Origin: Poriferisodalis sp965208925 | GTDB lineage: Bacteria; Actinomycetota; Acidimicrobiia; Acidimicrobiales; Poriferisodalaceae | Assembly: GCF_965208925.1 (NCBI RefSeq) | Contig: NZ_OZ242364.1 | Span: 1-64,000 of the forward strand | Reading direction: 5' to 3' | Length of the DNA stretch: 64,000 nucleotides | Position numbers and translations under genes: made by a program | Shown here: positions 1 to 9,898 of the stretch, piece by piece | Layout of the letters: each line of letters opens with the position of its first letter | Position numbering within the stretch: position 1 is the first letter of the stretch | The notes under the pieces: model-generated | Seen by the model: only the letters and a program-made list of their open reading frames with translations | Databases searched by the model: none | What the model was told of the DNA's origin: nothing

Positions 1-2135
1 TCTCTCACCGTGACGGTCAACGCGACCTCGTCATCGGACGAATCGGAGATCTGCCCTGCCTCGTCCACCCCGTCGGACACACTCACGCGCACCGAGTACC
101 GCGACCGGCTCTCATAGTCCAAGCTGCGGCCCGGCGCGACCAGCACCCTGCCAGCGGCATCGATCACGAAGTCCTCGTTGAACGCGTCGACATCTTGGCC
201 GCTGACGGTGAAGCTCAACGCGTCGCCGTCGGGATCGCGCGCTCTCAGAGAGCCGACGGCCGCGCCCCCACCGCGGTCCTCATCCACCGCGAACGACAAC
301 GGGTCCGCACCGTCCGGTACCTTCCAGTCCCTGAAGAACGGCGCCAGATTCACCTGACCGCCCACCGGCCTGCCCACGACCCGGAAACGCAGCTCGCCTC
401 CGAAATTGTCGTACCCCGGAATCTCGGTGCGGTACACCAGATTGGACGGGATCTCCTTGGTCCAGTGCACGCCGGAAACCTGCGCATCCTGCGTGTTCAG
501 CAGCCTGGACCACGAGTCATCATACTTCTTCCGATGAAGCTCGGCCAAGGTCCAGCCCGCCGAGGCACTGTGGGTCTCGCCCTCCGAGTATGCGTTGGTC
601 CAGCTCAGCCGAGGCGTGACCTCCGACAGCCCCGACCGGCGGGAGAACACGATGGCATAAGAGGAATCACCCGACAGAACCACGCCGTCGGTCGTCGGCA
701 CAAACGTGTTCAGCCCCTCAGTTATCGGACTCGGCCCCTCGAGAGCGATGCACGGCACATCAACGCCCAGCCAATGCGCCGCCGGGCACTGCTCGACATC
801 GATGCCGACGCCCTCGAGCAAGTCCATCTCGATCTCATCGAGTTCCCATCCCTCGGGGTTCGTGCCCGTATTGAAGTACACAGCCCAGCCCGAGAGGCCC
901 AGGTGAGCATCCCTAATGACCGTGCTGCAGGTCGCGCTGCCCCACGATCCGAGGTTGCCGACAAGCGTCCAAGCGGGCTCGGAATCGGTGTTCTGCTGGG
1001 CGGCGACGGGCTCTTCGTCGTCGCCGTTCTCTTGCTCAACGAACTCCACGAACTCGATCTGGGGCGGGGGCAGCTCGATCTGGGGCTCCTCGGCGTCCTG
1101 ATCGTCCTGGGTGCCCTGCTCTTGGTGCACAGACGACTCGTCGACGCCCTGCTGTTCGTCGCGCTGTTGGGCTTGCTGGTGGGCGAGCAGCGACGCCGCC
1201 GAGTGCACGGTGGCGGCGGTCTCGTTGGTCCACGGCGACGCTGACACCTTGCCTCGGGCGTCGCGGAACCGCGCCCGCAGCTGCACCTTGTACGCGGCGC
1301 CCTCCTCCAGACCCGACAGGGTCACCGAGGTGGCGTCTGCGGCGGGCCACTCGTTGCCGCGATGAGCCTCGTTGGCGAACCGGAACGACAAGAACTCCAG
1401 ATCCTCCCGCGCCCAGCTCACCCGGTACTCGAACGGCACCAGCACCGGCGCCTCCCACGAAATGGTCAGCTCACCCGCAGCACCGCTCCACAGCACCACC
1501 TCGCCGATCTCGTCCTCAGCGCGCACCACCACCTGCTCTTGCTGCTGGTCCTGCTGCTCGTCGCCGCCCTGCCCGTGCTGCTGCTCGGCGTTCTGCTGAT
1601 CTGCCTGCTCTTGCTGCTGCTCGTCGCCGTGCTGCTCGTCGGCCTGATCCTGCTGATCTGCCTGCCCGTGCTGCTGCTCGTCGGCGTTCTGCTCGGCGTC
1701 TTGCTGCTGACCTTGGGCTTGCTGGTCGGCGTTCTGCTGATCGGCTTGGTCCTGCTGGTCGGTGGGTGTCTGTGCGGTGTTGGGTGCCATGCGGTAGGCG
1801 AACACGCGGTGCTGCAGATGGTCCAGTACCCACATCGTGTCGCCGTCAGACCAGATCCCCGCCGGCTCAGAGTTCCCCGCGTCCGCCAGACCGCCGAACC
1901 CCAACGCCGGCACCTGCTCGCCCGACCCCAGATCGTACGCGTCGATACGCGCCGCGGGGCCGTCGGCAACCCACATCGTGGCCCCATCAGACCACAGCCC
2001 ACGCGTGCCCGACCCCACCACTCCCGCCAGCGACCGACCCTCCGACGCGTCGCCGGTCGCCGCGTCGAACGCCGCCGACACCCACCGACGCACCACAGCA
2101 CGCTCGAACCAACCCACCACACCGCGACACAACAC
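1..2135 (-). pseudogene. 5'-deleted copy of WSDG-repeat/FN3 surface protein, runs off left edge
   Basis: One minus-strand frame is open without a stop from about 2206 to base 1. It encodes a partial WSDG blade (AAFDAATGD), two full blades (RGLWSDGATMWVAD, AGIWSDGDTMWVLD), a Gln/Asp-rich linker, one FN3 domain, a glutamate-rich segment, a beta-rich stretch and the start of a cadherin-like domain (LDYESRSRYSVRV). It is homologous to the plus-strand gene at 16168-18645, but the signal-peptide core and first two to three blades are missing: the codons for VVRRW are joined directly to VSAAFDAAT. The join lies at a short similarity (tcggcgg.gtt), which suggests a deletion between small repeats. The frame is kept, but only GTG codons (2135 or 2120) could start it, and there is no clear ribosome-binding site or signal peptide. 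The protein would not be exported. The 3' end is outside the window. Probably inactive, possibly a silent donor cassette. Confidence 0.6.
1525..1775 (-). repeat. Gln/Asp-rich low-complexity linker repeats
   Basis: Imperfect reiterations of codons for QQDQADQQ-type peptides lie between the last WSDG blade and the FN3 domain of the truncated left-edge gene. The same kind of tract is at 17016-17440 in the homologous plus-strand gene but differs in length. Such tracts are prone to slippage and unequal exchange. Confidence 0.6.
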
Positions 2136-2202
2136 ACGGCCTCGGCCCACCGGGTCTCGCTGACCCGCTGCGCGGCAACCAACTGAGTCGAGACTGTGCA
2201 GC

Positions 2203-2559
2203 CTGGCTAGCTGCTGGGGCCTTCGATGAAGACCTGGGCCGCCTCCGACACCGGCCGCCCGTCCGCGGTGCACACCGCATGCTCGCCGTCACAGCCAGAG
2301 CCCTTGAACACCGTCACCGACAGCCTGCGATCATCGCCGACCCTGACGGTGATGTCCCACAGATCGCTGCGACCCTCCACACGCTTGGCCCTGACCACCC
2401 GATGCGGGGACTGCACGAACACCCCACCCCCGTCGCGCATCGTCACATAGCTCACCGCCAACGGCTCGCTGAACCGCACCCGCACCACCACATCGGAACC
2501 CGCACCCGAATGCGCATCAGGCACACCCTCGAAACCCGCCGTCAACGCCGGCCCCACCG
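2203..2559. repeat. 357-bp direct repeat, copy 1 (identical to 7150-7506)
   Basis: Base-by-base reading shows no difference between 2203-2559 and 7150-7506. The repeat covers the 3' end of two neighbouring surface genes, from the stop codon through the C-terminal domain, and stops abruptly where the linkers begin. A third, slightly diverged copy ends the gene that stops at 20102. Confidence 0.9.
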
Positions 2560-5548
2560 CTTCGGCCTCGTCCGTTTCAGTCTCGGGCTCGGCGGCCTGC
2601 TGCTCGGCGGAATCGGGCTCGTCGGCCTGCTGCTGGGCGGCCGGCGACGACACCACCGCCGTGACCTCACCGGTCCACGGCGACGCCGACACCTTCCCCT
2701 CCAGGCTGCGGAACCGTGCGCGGATCTGCACCTTGTAGCTCGCGCCCTGCTCCAGACCCGACAGCGTCACCGAGGACGCCCCGCCGTCGGGCCACACGTT
2801 GCCCCGATGGGCCTCATCAGCCTGCCAATACGACAGATACCCCAGATCCTCACGAGCCCACATCACCCGATACCCGAACGGCACCAAACCCGGCGCCCCC
2901 CACGACACCGACAACTCCCCCGGAGCACCGCTCGACACCACCACCGAACCAATCTCATCAGGCTCCAACACCCGCTGCTCCAACACCAACAACGGCCCCT
3001 CAGACTCCGACTCCTGATCGTCGGACCGCTCTTGCTCGCTCTGCTGCTCCTCCTCGGACTGGGGCATGTTGAACACGTGGACGCGACGTGCGGAACTGGT
3101 CGTAAAAAGATGGCTGGCATCGCACCACGCGCCCCGCGGCGCGGCCGCGAGGACTGGGGAGTCCTGCTCGGGGAGCCGCGAGCCGTCATCGAGGCTGTAT
3201 GCGTATGTCTTGGCATCGCTCGTGTCAGTCACCCACAAGACCTCGCCATCGGAGCACAGGCCCCACGGCGACGAGTTGCCGGCCTCGCTCAGGCCGTCAA
3301 GGTCTTTCGAGGGATCGCGCTGGCCGGTCTCGAGCACATAGGCGAACACCTTGTGGACATCGGTAATCCACATGGTGGTGCCATCGGACCACATGCCCCT
3401 GGCCTCATTGTTCTCGTACGCCAACTCGAAGTCGGCCTCGGCCCGGCGGGTGCCGTCTGCCAGCGAATAGGCGAACACGCTGTCGTCGACCCAGTCGGCA
3501 GCCCACATGACGTCGCCGTCTGACCAGATGCCCCGGGGATCCCAGTTCCCGGTGAAGTTCCAGTCTTCGTCGTAGGTGCGCAGGTCGACGATGTCCCGCT
3601 CGGGCAGCCGGGTCCCGCTGTCGCGGTCGTACGCCAAGATGACGCTGCGGCTCTGGTCGACGACCCACACGATCGTGCCGTCAGACCACACGCCGCCCGC
3701 ATGGGACGAACCCCCATTGGTGGCGCTGATGTCGTCGAGCATGATGTCGCGGTGAGCTGCCCAGCCGTAGTCGCCGACTGCGGCTCGATCAACCCTCACG
3801 CGGTAGATCTGGGTGCGCTGACCGTCGGAGGAGTCCACCGTGACCTCGAACGAAGTGGTGCCGACGTCCAGGTCGATCTGGTAGCCGTCGGCAGCATCGG
3901 CGTCAGGCGTGCTGATGGTGACCGAAGCGCCGAGGTCGGCAGGCGTTGCGGTCACCGTGGTGCGGGACACGCTGTTGTCCACGGTACCGGCATGGTCGTA
4001 GTCGATGCTGTCGAAGACGCCGAGGTCGACATCGGTCAGCTCGAGCGCTGACAGCGTTGCGTCGCTGGACACCGTGGCGTGCTGAGAGCGGGACAGCCGG
4101 ACGGTGTACGAGGTGGAGACGTCGCCGTCGACCACCGAGACGGTCACCGCGGCTGGGTCAGTGCCCACTTCGACCTGGTGCCCGTCGACGGTGTCGTCGG
4201 CGTCGGCGGGGCTGATCGACACCTGGGCGCTGCGCGACGCTGCCGAGGCCCTGAGGGTGACCGAGGCGGTGCTCATCGGCAGGTGCAGCGAGTAGTGCCG
4301 CCGGCCGGGCCGGAACGAGCCGAAGTCGAACCCTTCGATCTCCAGCGTCGACAGCATCGCTGTAGGCGGCATGTTGTAGGCGTAGACCTTGTCGACCCGG
4401 AAGTCGGAGACCCACATGGTGTTCCCGTCCGACCACAATCCGGCGGGGAGATGGTTGCCGATGCCGGCAAGCGTGGTGGCGAGCGTGTCGAAGTCCCTGG
4501 AGGGCTGTCGTTCGCCGGTGGCCAGGTCGTAAGCGAAGATCTTGCTGGTGTTCCAGTCTGAGACCCACATGGTGTCGCCGTCTGACCAGAAGCCCCCCAC
4601 CGCGGTATTGCCCGCCTCGACGAGCGTCGTGAGGCTCTTGTCAGGGAGATGCTCGCCGGTCACCGCATCGAAGGCGGCGATGCTGTCGAGCCCGCCGTTG
4701 TGCACCCAGAAGGTCTCGCCGTCGGTCCACGCCTCGCCCGGCGACGCCGGCGAGTCGAAGGTCAGGCCGGGCAGCGGCGCGGCGGTGGCCGCGTCGAATG
4801 CATGAATCTTCTGGTTCGAGGGGTCGAGGACCCACAGCGTTGTCCCGCTCACCGTCACTCCATGGGACGAGCCGACGTGCGGATGGGCCTCGGGGCTGAT
4901 GTCCAGAGCCGGCCGACGTTCGCCGCTCGCCAGGTCGTAGGCGACGACGGTGGCCGAGAGCGGGCCGGCGGCCCACATGTGGATTCCGTCGGATGCCACC
5001 GAGTACGGGTCTTCGATCTCCCAGCCGAAAAAGTGCTCCTCGGTGGTGTCACGCTCGAAGGGGGCATCCGACAGCCGGGTCACCGTCAATGTGTAGGTGC
5101 TGGGCTCGGAGTCGTCTGAGGGCTGCACGACGATCTTGACGACGTTCGTGCCGACGGCGAGGGCGACCTCGTGCGCGTCGGTGTCGGGGTCGGCGTCAGC
5201 AGGGCTGATCGTCACCGTGTCCGAGGGATTTGACGCCTCTGCGGTGACGACCGCCTCAGCGACGGTGGGACCGACCAGCGTGGTGTAGTCGAAGTACTGG
5301 GGGTTGCCGACATGGAAGCCGGTGACGGAAACGCCTCTGCGGACGTGGCTCATCGAAAGCTGCGAGAGGGTCGCGTCGCTGCTCTGTGCCCAGGCAGGCC
5401 CCGTTGCTGTCGCCAGCACCGCTGACCCCACGACGCATGCCGCCAGCGCGCACATCGCGCGACGCGGCCGACGTGGCCCTCGTCCTGCAGCAGAACCGAA
5501 CAGCTGCCGAACGAGGCTGCCGAATCCCGCACTGCTGCGATTGATCAT
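2207..5548 (-). CDS. Secreted surface protein: two WSDG five-repeat modules, cadherin-like and FN3 domains
   Basis: 1113-residue exported protein. The Sec signal peptide runs to about residue 54 (hydrophobic core, then GPAWA-QS). A cadherin-like beta-sandwich domain (about 57-165) is followed by five WSDG-type repeats ending in VYAYNMPP, two more cadherin-like domains, a second set of five repeats ending in VHVFNMPQ, an acidic/Gln linker, an FN3 domain (SVSWGAPGLVPFGYRV) and a C-terminal beta domain (RVRFSEPLAVSYVTM) ending in VFIEGPSS. ATG start with GGGGA five bases upstream. There is no LPXTG and no C-terminal membrane segment, so anchoring is unknown. Its last 353 bases are identical to the end of the gene at 7154-9661. 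Likely an adhesin or matrix protein; the precise role is unknown. Confidence 0.85.
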   Translation of the reverse strand: MINRSSAGFGSLVRQLFGSAAGRGPRRPRRAMCALAACVVGSAVLATATGPAWAQSSDATLSQLSMSHVRRGVSVTGFHVGNPQYFDYTTLVGPTVAEAVVTAEASNPSDTVTISPADADPDTDAHEVALAVGTNVVKIVVQPSDDSEPSTYTLTVTRLSDAPFERDTTEEHFFGWEIEDPYSVASDGIHMWAAGPLSATVVAYDLASGERRPALDISPEAHPHVGSSHGVTVSGTTLWVLDPSNQKIHAFDAATAAPLPGLTFDSPASPGEAWTDGETFWVHNGGLDSIAAFDAVTGEHLPDKSLTTLVEAGNTAVGGFWSDGDTMWVSDWNTSKIFAYDLATGERQPSRDFDTLATTLAGIGNHLPAGLWSDGNTMWVSDFRVDKVYAYNMPPTAMLSTLEIEGFDFGSFRPGRRHYSLHLPMSTASVTLRASAASRSAQVSISPADADDTVDGHQVEVGTDPAAVTVSVVDGDVSTSYTVRLSRSQHATVSSDATLSALELTDVDLGVFDSIDYDHAGTVDNSVSRTTVTATPADLGASVTISTPDADAADGYQIDLDVGTTSFEVTVDSSDGQRTQIYRVRVDRAAVGDYGWAAHRDIMLDDISATNGGSSHAGGVWSDGTIVWVVDQSRSVILAYDRDSGTRLPERDIVDLRTYDEDWNFTGNWDPRGIWSDGDVMWAADWVDDSVFAYSLADGTRRAEADFELAYENNEARGMWSDGTTMWITDVHKVFAYVLETGQRDPSKDLDGLSEAGNSSPWGLCSDGEVLWVTDTSDAKTYAYSLDDGSRLPEQDSPVLAAAPRGAWCDASHLFTTSSARRVHVFNMPQSEEEQQSEQERSDDQESESEGPLLVLEQRVLEPDEIGSVVVSSGAPGELSVSWGAPGLVPFGYRVMWAREDLGYLSYWQADEAHRGNVWPDGGASSVTLSGLEQGASYKVQIRARFRSLEGKVSASPWTGEVTAVVSSPAAQQQADEPDSAEQQAAEPETETDEAEAVGPALTAGFEGVPDAHSGAGSDVVVRVRFSEPLAVSYVTMRDGGGVFVQSPHRVVRAKRVEGRSDLWDITVRVGDDRRLSVTVFKGSGCDGEHAVCTADGRPVSEAAQVFIEGPSS

Positions 5549-5709
5549 GTTGTTCCCCGATGCCTCAGAGCCGCGATGCGCTCTGCAACCGCTCGAGTCT
5601 GCGGCGCGCTCGTGATGGCGATACCCCGTGCTGGCGCACTGATGTCAGTCTATTCGCGGCGGCGACAGGCAGGTCTGTGTCAAGACGGCATGGACGTGCA
5701 CAGCGGTGC

Positions 5710-6999
5710 TCAAGCGGTGAGCAGTGCGGCAGGGATGACAGCGATGCCGTCGGGTCGCCGGTACGCCTCGGGCCCGGTGGTAATGACTGCGGCATCGGCG
5801 AGCGTGGGTCCGATGCGTTCTGCGAGCCATCGCAGGTGACGGGTGTCGCTGTGGGAGGCGGTCTGGGTGAGTTTCACCTCCAGCGCCACGACGCGACCGC
5901 CTGCTCCTTGGACGATCAGGTCGATTTCGTGCTCTCCGCCCTGAGTGCGCAGATGGAACACCTTGGCCTCGTTCGCTTGCGCGTACACGCGCACTGACAA
6001 GGTGACCAACGATTGGAACAACGCGCCGAGCAGACTGGCGTCGCGGGGAATGCGCCGGCCGCTGTCACGCCCCTCGAGCAGGGCGTCGGCATCGGTCTCG
6101 AGCAGGCGCGCTGCGAGCGCCGGATCGGCCAGCTGGTGCACGGGTGCTGCGGCCAGCCGGCGCAGATGGTTGCGGGAGGGCAGCCACGCGGGCAGTTCCT
6201 CGATCGCCCACAGACCCTCCAGCGCCGCGCGGTAGGCGATAGTGGTGGCCTTGGTCGGCTTGTCAGCCTCGCCCGGCGATGCCGCGTCCCGGATCTTCTC
6301 GAATGCCGCGGTTGTCGAGGTAGCGGCGGCATAGGCGGCCATCCATCGACGCAGGGCTGCCCGGTTGCGCAGCGTGCGGCCCTGCTCGTGGACGTGACGC
6401 TCGGCGATGCGGTCCAGGTAACCGTCCAAGAAGGCCCTTGCTGCCCGCTGGGAACTCCCGACAAGCGCAGGAAAGCCCGATCCGGTGATCTGCTCGGCGT
6501 AATCCTCCAGCCGCAGCGAACTAGCTCCCTCCACCGCCGCGCCGCCGCCTGCGAGCAGGCTGCCGAGACGCACCGTGGGGGGGCAAAGGCCGCGCTCTGC
6601 GAGCGACAGTGGCCGCATGCGCACCGTGACGATTCTGCCTGCACCTGAGTGCGTCGGCGCCTGTGCCGGCGCTGCGGAGCCGGTCAGCAAGAACCGAGGC
6701 GTACGGGGGTCAGCGTCCACCGCACGGCGCACGACATCCCACGACTCCGGCAACCTCTGCCACTCGTCGATGAGCACCAGCGGATGGCCCTTGGCAAGAC
6801 GCGAGGGATCGGCGCGAGCGATGTCGAATTCGGCGATGTCGTCCAAGCGATGCACAGTGGTCGCCCGGCGCAGCGCAGTCTCGGTCTTGCCGACCGCCCG
6901 CGGTCCCTCCAACGCGACAGCGGGCAGCTCGGCGCACAGCACGTCGAGCTCGCTGTCCACGATCCGCGGCAAATAGCCGTCCGGCACTCCCGGCCCCAT
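5710..6999 (-). CDS. AAA ATPase with DUF4143-type C-terminal domain
   Basis: 429-residue predicted ATPase of the AAA_14/DUF4143 family. Visible motifs are a Walker A variant (GPRAVGKTETAL), a Walker B with LVLIDEWQRLP, and sensor-1 LLTGSA. The C-terminal part has the nuclease-like signature found in this family (GGEHEIDLIVQG, then VVALEVKLTQT, an E-x-K pattern), consistent with a PD-(D/E)xK fold. Start placed at the ATG at 6999 because the family begins a few residues before YLPRIVDSELD; the open frame reaches further up only as overlap with the next gene's end. Function in this family is not established. It is homologous to the gene at 12058 and sits between surface-protein genes with no obvious operon partner. 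Confidence 0.85.
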   Translation of the reverse strand: MGPGVPDGYLPRIVDSELDVLCAELPAVALEGPRAVGKTETALRRATTVHRLDDIAEFDIARADPSRLAKGHPLVLIDEWQRLPESWDVVRRAVDADPRTPRFLLTGSAAPAQAPTHSGAGRIVTVRMRPLSLAERGLCPPTVRLGSLLAGGGAAVEGASSLRLEDYAEQITGSGFPALVGSSQRAARAFLDGYLDRIAERHVHEQGRTLRNRAALRRWMAAYAAATSTTAAFEKIRDAASPGEADKPTKATTIAYRAALEGLWAIEELPAWLPSRNHLRRLAAAPVHQLADPALAARLLETDADALLEGRDSGRRIPRDASLLGALFQSLVTLSVRVYAQANEAKVFHLRTQGGEHEIDLIVQGAGGRVVALEVKLTQTASHSDTRHLRWLAERIGPTLADAAVITTGPEAYRRPDGIAVIPAALLTA

Positions 7000-7149
7000 T
7001 CCGGGCAACGTTATCGAACCAAACCGACGGCCTCTACTGCACCAACACGACGCGCGCACTGTTACCGATACGACGCACATCCAGCCGCAGCGAGCAGCGG
7101 CGCTTCCCAGCCTTGCCGGGTCACCGTCGCGGCGGTCGCCGTCGGGCGA

Positions 7150-7506
7150 CTGGCTAGCTGCTGGGGCCTTCGATGAAGACCTGGGCCGCCTCCGACACCG
7201 GCCGCCCGTCCGCGGTGCACACCGCATGCTCGCCGTCACAGCCAGAGCCCTTGAACACCGTCACCGACAGCCTGCGATCATCGCCGACCCTGACGGTGAT
7301 GTCCCACAGATCGCTGCGACCCTCCACACGCTTGGCCCTGACCACCCGATGCGGGGACTGCACGAACACCCCACCCCCGTCGCGCATCGTCACATAGCTC
7401 ACCGCCAACGGCTCGCTGAACCGCACCCGCACCACCACATCGGAACCCGCACCCGAATGCGCATCAGGCACACCCTCGAAACCCGCCGTCAACGCCGGCC
7501 CCACCG
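7150..7506. repeat. 357-bp direct repeat, copy 2 (identical to 2203-2559)
   Basis: Second copy of the identical 3' module, about 4.9 kb from the first. Identity ends exactly where the acidic Ser/Glu linker of this gene begins. Confidence 0.9.
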
Positions 7507-9661
7507 GCTCGGACCCGTCAAACTCAGACCCCGACTCAGACCCCGACTCCGACTCAGACTCAGACTCAGACTCAGACCCCGACTCAGACTCAGACCCCGA
7601 CTCGGACCGCTGCTCAGCAGCCGCCAACTCCTCAGGCTCTTCCTTCTGCAGCGAAACCGGTCCCTCACCGCCGTCACCGTCACTGTCGCTCTCGCCGCCC
7701 ACAGCGTCGTCGCTGTCGTCGCCGGTGCCGGCTGGTCGGGTCAGCACCACCGTGTAGGTGAGTATCTCCTTGCCCGCCCTCACGGTGATGGTCACCACGT
7801 TTGCGCCCACCGACAGGCTCACCTGATGCGCATCGGCAACCGGATCGGCGTCTGCGGGCAGCACCGTCACCGACGCCCGCTCATCAGCAGCCACAGCCGA
7901 CACCGTCACGCTCTCGACATCCGCAGCCACCTCGGCCTCATAGATCAGCTGATCCGCCGAGAACGTCAGCTCCGCACCGCTCACCGCCAACGACGACAGC
8001 TCCGCGCTGAACGGCACCGGCGGGGGCGGCGGGTCAGCGCGATTGATCCGAACGGTGTAGGTGCGGGTATCGCCGCCGTTCGCCGACGTCACCACCACCG
8101 TGTTCAGCCCCTCCGCCAAGTCCACCTGCACGCCGCCCACCTCCGCGTCGGCGTCCGCCACAGAGAACGACACCTCCGAGTCGGAGAACGCCGCCGCAGC
8201 CGACAACGTCACCCGCGACACCTCCAGCGGCACGCGCACCGAGTACTCGAACCGGTCCGCGGAGAACGGAATGTCGGCGTCGCTGAGCCTGAGCCAGGTC
8301 AGCAGCGCGTTGGCGGGCATGTTGAACGCCCTGATGGACTCGGAATACCGGGTCTCGCTGACCCACAACGTCGCACCGTCAGACCAGAACCCCGCCATGT
8401 TGGCTCCGTCGTATGCGGTGCTGTTGGTGCCGAGCGGGTCGGGGATGTCCAGGTCGCTCTTTCGTTCGCCTGTCGCCAAGTCGTAGGCCCAGATGCGGTT
8501 GGGTCCCGGGAAGATCTGTGAGGCGGCCCAGCCCTCGCCGACCCACATCGTCTTCCCGTCGGACCACAGCCCGAAGATCTTGTACCTCTCCGCCAGCCCG
8601 GCGTCGACTCTGTCAGCCCCCGTCTCCAGCGCGATGTCGGCATCGGGCCGGCGCTCGCCGGTGCCGAGATCGAACGCGAACACCTTCAAGGCATAGTTCT
8701 CGGCGACCCAGATCGTCTCGCCGTCAGACCACACCCCGCGCAGCAGCTGCGACCCCGACTTCGCCTTGGACGTGCTGATCGCCCGCTCAGGCAAGAACGC
8801 TCCTGTCTCGAGGTTGTAGGCCCTGATGACCTTCTGATGCAGATACGAGACCCACACGATCTCCCCGTCAGACCACGCGCCGTTGACGACCGCGTTCAGC
8901 GTGGGAAAGGGACTGCACCCCGGCAGGAACGGGTCATCCAGCAGCCGAGGATCCAATTGCAGACCCGTCGCCAAGTCGTAGCTTTGGATCGTGCACGCCT
9001 CCCGGATTTGGGGGCTGCCGCCATGGCCGATCAGCATGAGCCGGTCGTTGATGCCCCACACGCCCTTGAAATAGGCCCATCCGTCCTGCGGCGGGTCGCC
9101 GTGGATGCCGATGTCCGCGTCGGCATTGCGGCTCATCGCCTCCCCTGGATCGCGCACCACCATCACCTCGTACTGCCGCTGCACCATCCCGTCGGCGGAA
9201 GTCACCGACACCCGCACCCAGTTGCGGCCCCGGATCAGCCCCACCTGATGCCCGTCGGTCTCGGTATCGGCGTCGTCAGCGAGGATCGATACCTCAGCCG
9301 CCGAATTGGTCGCCGTCGCAGTCACCGTCGTCGCCGATACATCGCCCGCCACGTTCGCCGCGTACACCAGCACCTCCCCCGAGAAGCCGCCGAAGTCCAC
9401 ACCCGACAGGCTCAACGAGCTCAACGACGCATCATCAGCCGCCGGCGGCGGATCCGTCATCGAGTCCTCAGGCGGGTCCGTGCTCTGCGCCCCCGCAGGA
9501 ACCGCACCAGCCGCCAGCACCACCGCCGCCGCCAGCGCACCCCAACGAACCAAACGGCCCGGCGGACCCACGAGCCCCGAACGGCCACGACGCCGCCACA
9601 CACCGGCGGCAGGCACCGCAGCCGTGCCGTCTCGACCCTCCGAAACCGCGCCATCCCTCAC
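7154..9661 (-). CDS. Secreted surface protein: cadherin-like domains and one WSDG five-repeat module
   Basis: 835 residues. A GTG start at 9661 is preceded by a strong ribosome-binding site (GGGAGGGG, six bases away). An Arg-rich n-region and hydrophobic core end at AVPAGAQ, then comes a cadherin-like domain (SLSLSGVDFGGFSG), five WSDG-type repeats (the first degenerate, GVWGINDRLML) ending in IRAFNMPAN, two further cadherin-like domains, an acidic Ser-Glu linker and the C-terminal beta domain ending in VFIEGPSS. The 3' end is identical to that of the 2207-5548 gene. The upstream leader resembles that of the gene starting at 11866, so the two may be regulated alike. A cell-surface structural role is inferred. 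Confidence 0.85.
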   Translation of the reverse strand: MRDGAVSEGRDGTAAVPAAGVWRRRGRSGLVGPPGRLVRWGALAAAVVLAAGAVPAGAQSTDPPEDSMTDPPPAADDASLSSLSLSGVDFGGFSGEVLVYAANVAGDVSATTVTATATNSAAEVSILADDADTETDGHQVGLIRGRNWVRVSVTSADGMVQRQYEVMVVRDPGEAMSRNADADIGIHGDPPQDGWAYFKGVWGINDRLMLIGHGGSPQIREACTIQSYDLATGLQLDPRLLDDPFLPGCSPFPTLNAVVNGAWSDGEIVWVSYLHQKVIRAYNLETGAFLPERAISTSKAKSGSQLLRGVWSDGETIWVAENYALKVFAFDLGTGERRPDADIALETGADRVDAGLAERYKIFGLWSDGKTMWVGEGWAASQIFPGPNRIWAYDLATGERKSDLDIPDPLGTNSTAYDGANMAGFWSDGATLWVSETRYSESIRAFNMPANALLTWLRLSDADIPFSADRFEYSVRVPLEVSRVTLSAAAAFSDSEVSFSVADADAEVGGVQVDLAEGLNTVVVTSANGGDTRTYTVRINRADPPPPPVPFSAELSSLAVSGAELTFSADQLIYEAEVAADVESVTVSAVAADERASVTVLPADADPVADAHQVSLSVGANVVTITVRAGKEILTYTVVLTRPAGTGDDSDDAVGGESDSDGDGGEGPVSLQKEEPEELAAAEQRSESGSESESGSESESESESESGSESGSEFDGSEPVGPALTAGFEGVPDAHSGAGSDVVVRVRFSEPLAVSYVTMRDGGGVFVQSPHRVVRAKRVEGRSDLWDITVRVGDDRRLSVTVFKGSGCDGEHAVCTADGRPVSEAAQVFIEGPSS
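7510..7612 (-). repeat. Ser-Glu coding hexamer repeats
   Basis: On the plus strand gactca/gacccc hexamers repeat about fifteen times. Read on the minus strand they encode an SESGSESESES-type linker before the C-terminal domain. This resembles the Ser-Asp stalks of surface adhesins and is likely unstable in length. Confidence 0.75.
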
Positions 9662-9723
9662 AGCACACCCCTCCCGTGCTCATCGATGCCCGACGAGCCG
9701 AACCCACCCGACACCGCGCCCAC

Positions 9724-9734
9724 CTATAGCACAC
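9724..9734 (-). promoter_or_regulatory. Possible -10 region for the surface gene starting at 9661
   Basis: Minus strand reads TGTGCTATAG about 60 bases before the GTG start. The same TGTGCT-plus-purine pattern precedes the genes starting at 11866 and 38031 at similar distances. No convincing -35 was found. Confidence 0.3.
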
Positions 9735-9898
9735 CCATACCGGCACTCACGAGCCAGCACAGACGCAGCGCAGCCGCACTGGCGATCTCGAACCCAGCAG
9801 CACGCGCCCAGCCCGGCGCCACCCGCCCAAGCGCCAACCCCCAAGGCTGACACTCTCAGCCCGACAGCGAGCCCCGAGAGTCGACCGGTCGCCGCCCG

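Noticed and set aside
1466..2182. 238-residue minus-strand frame starting at a TTG
   Set aside because: Wrong frame: it gives Arg/Ser/Thr-rich nonsense, while the frame one step over carries the WSDG blades and FN3 domain.
1766..3523. 585-residue plus-strand frame rich in Arg, Pro and His
   Set aside because: Antisense shadow of two surface genes; composition is not protein-like and the minus-strand reading has clear domains.
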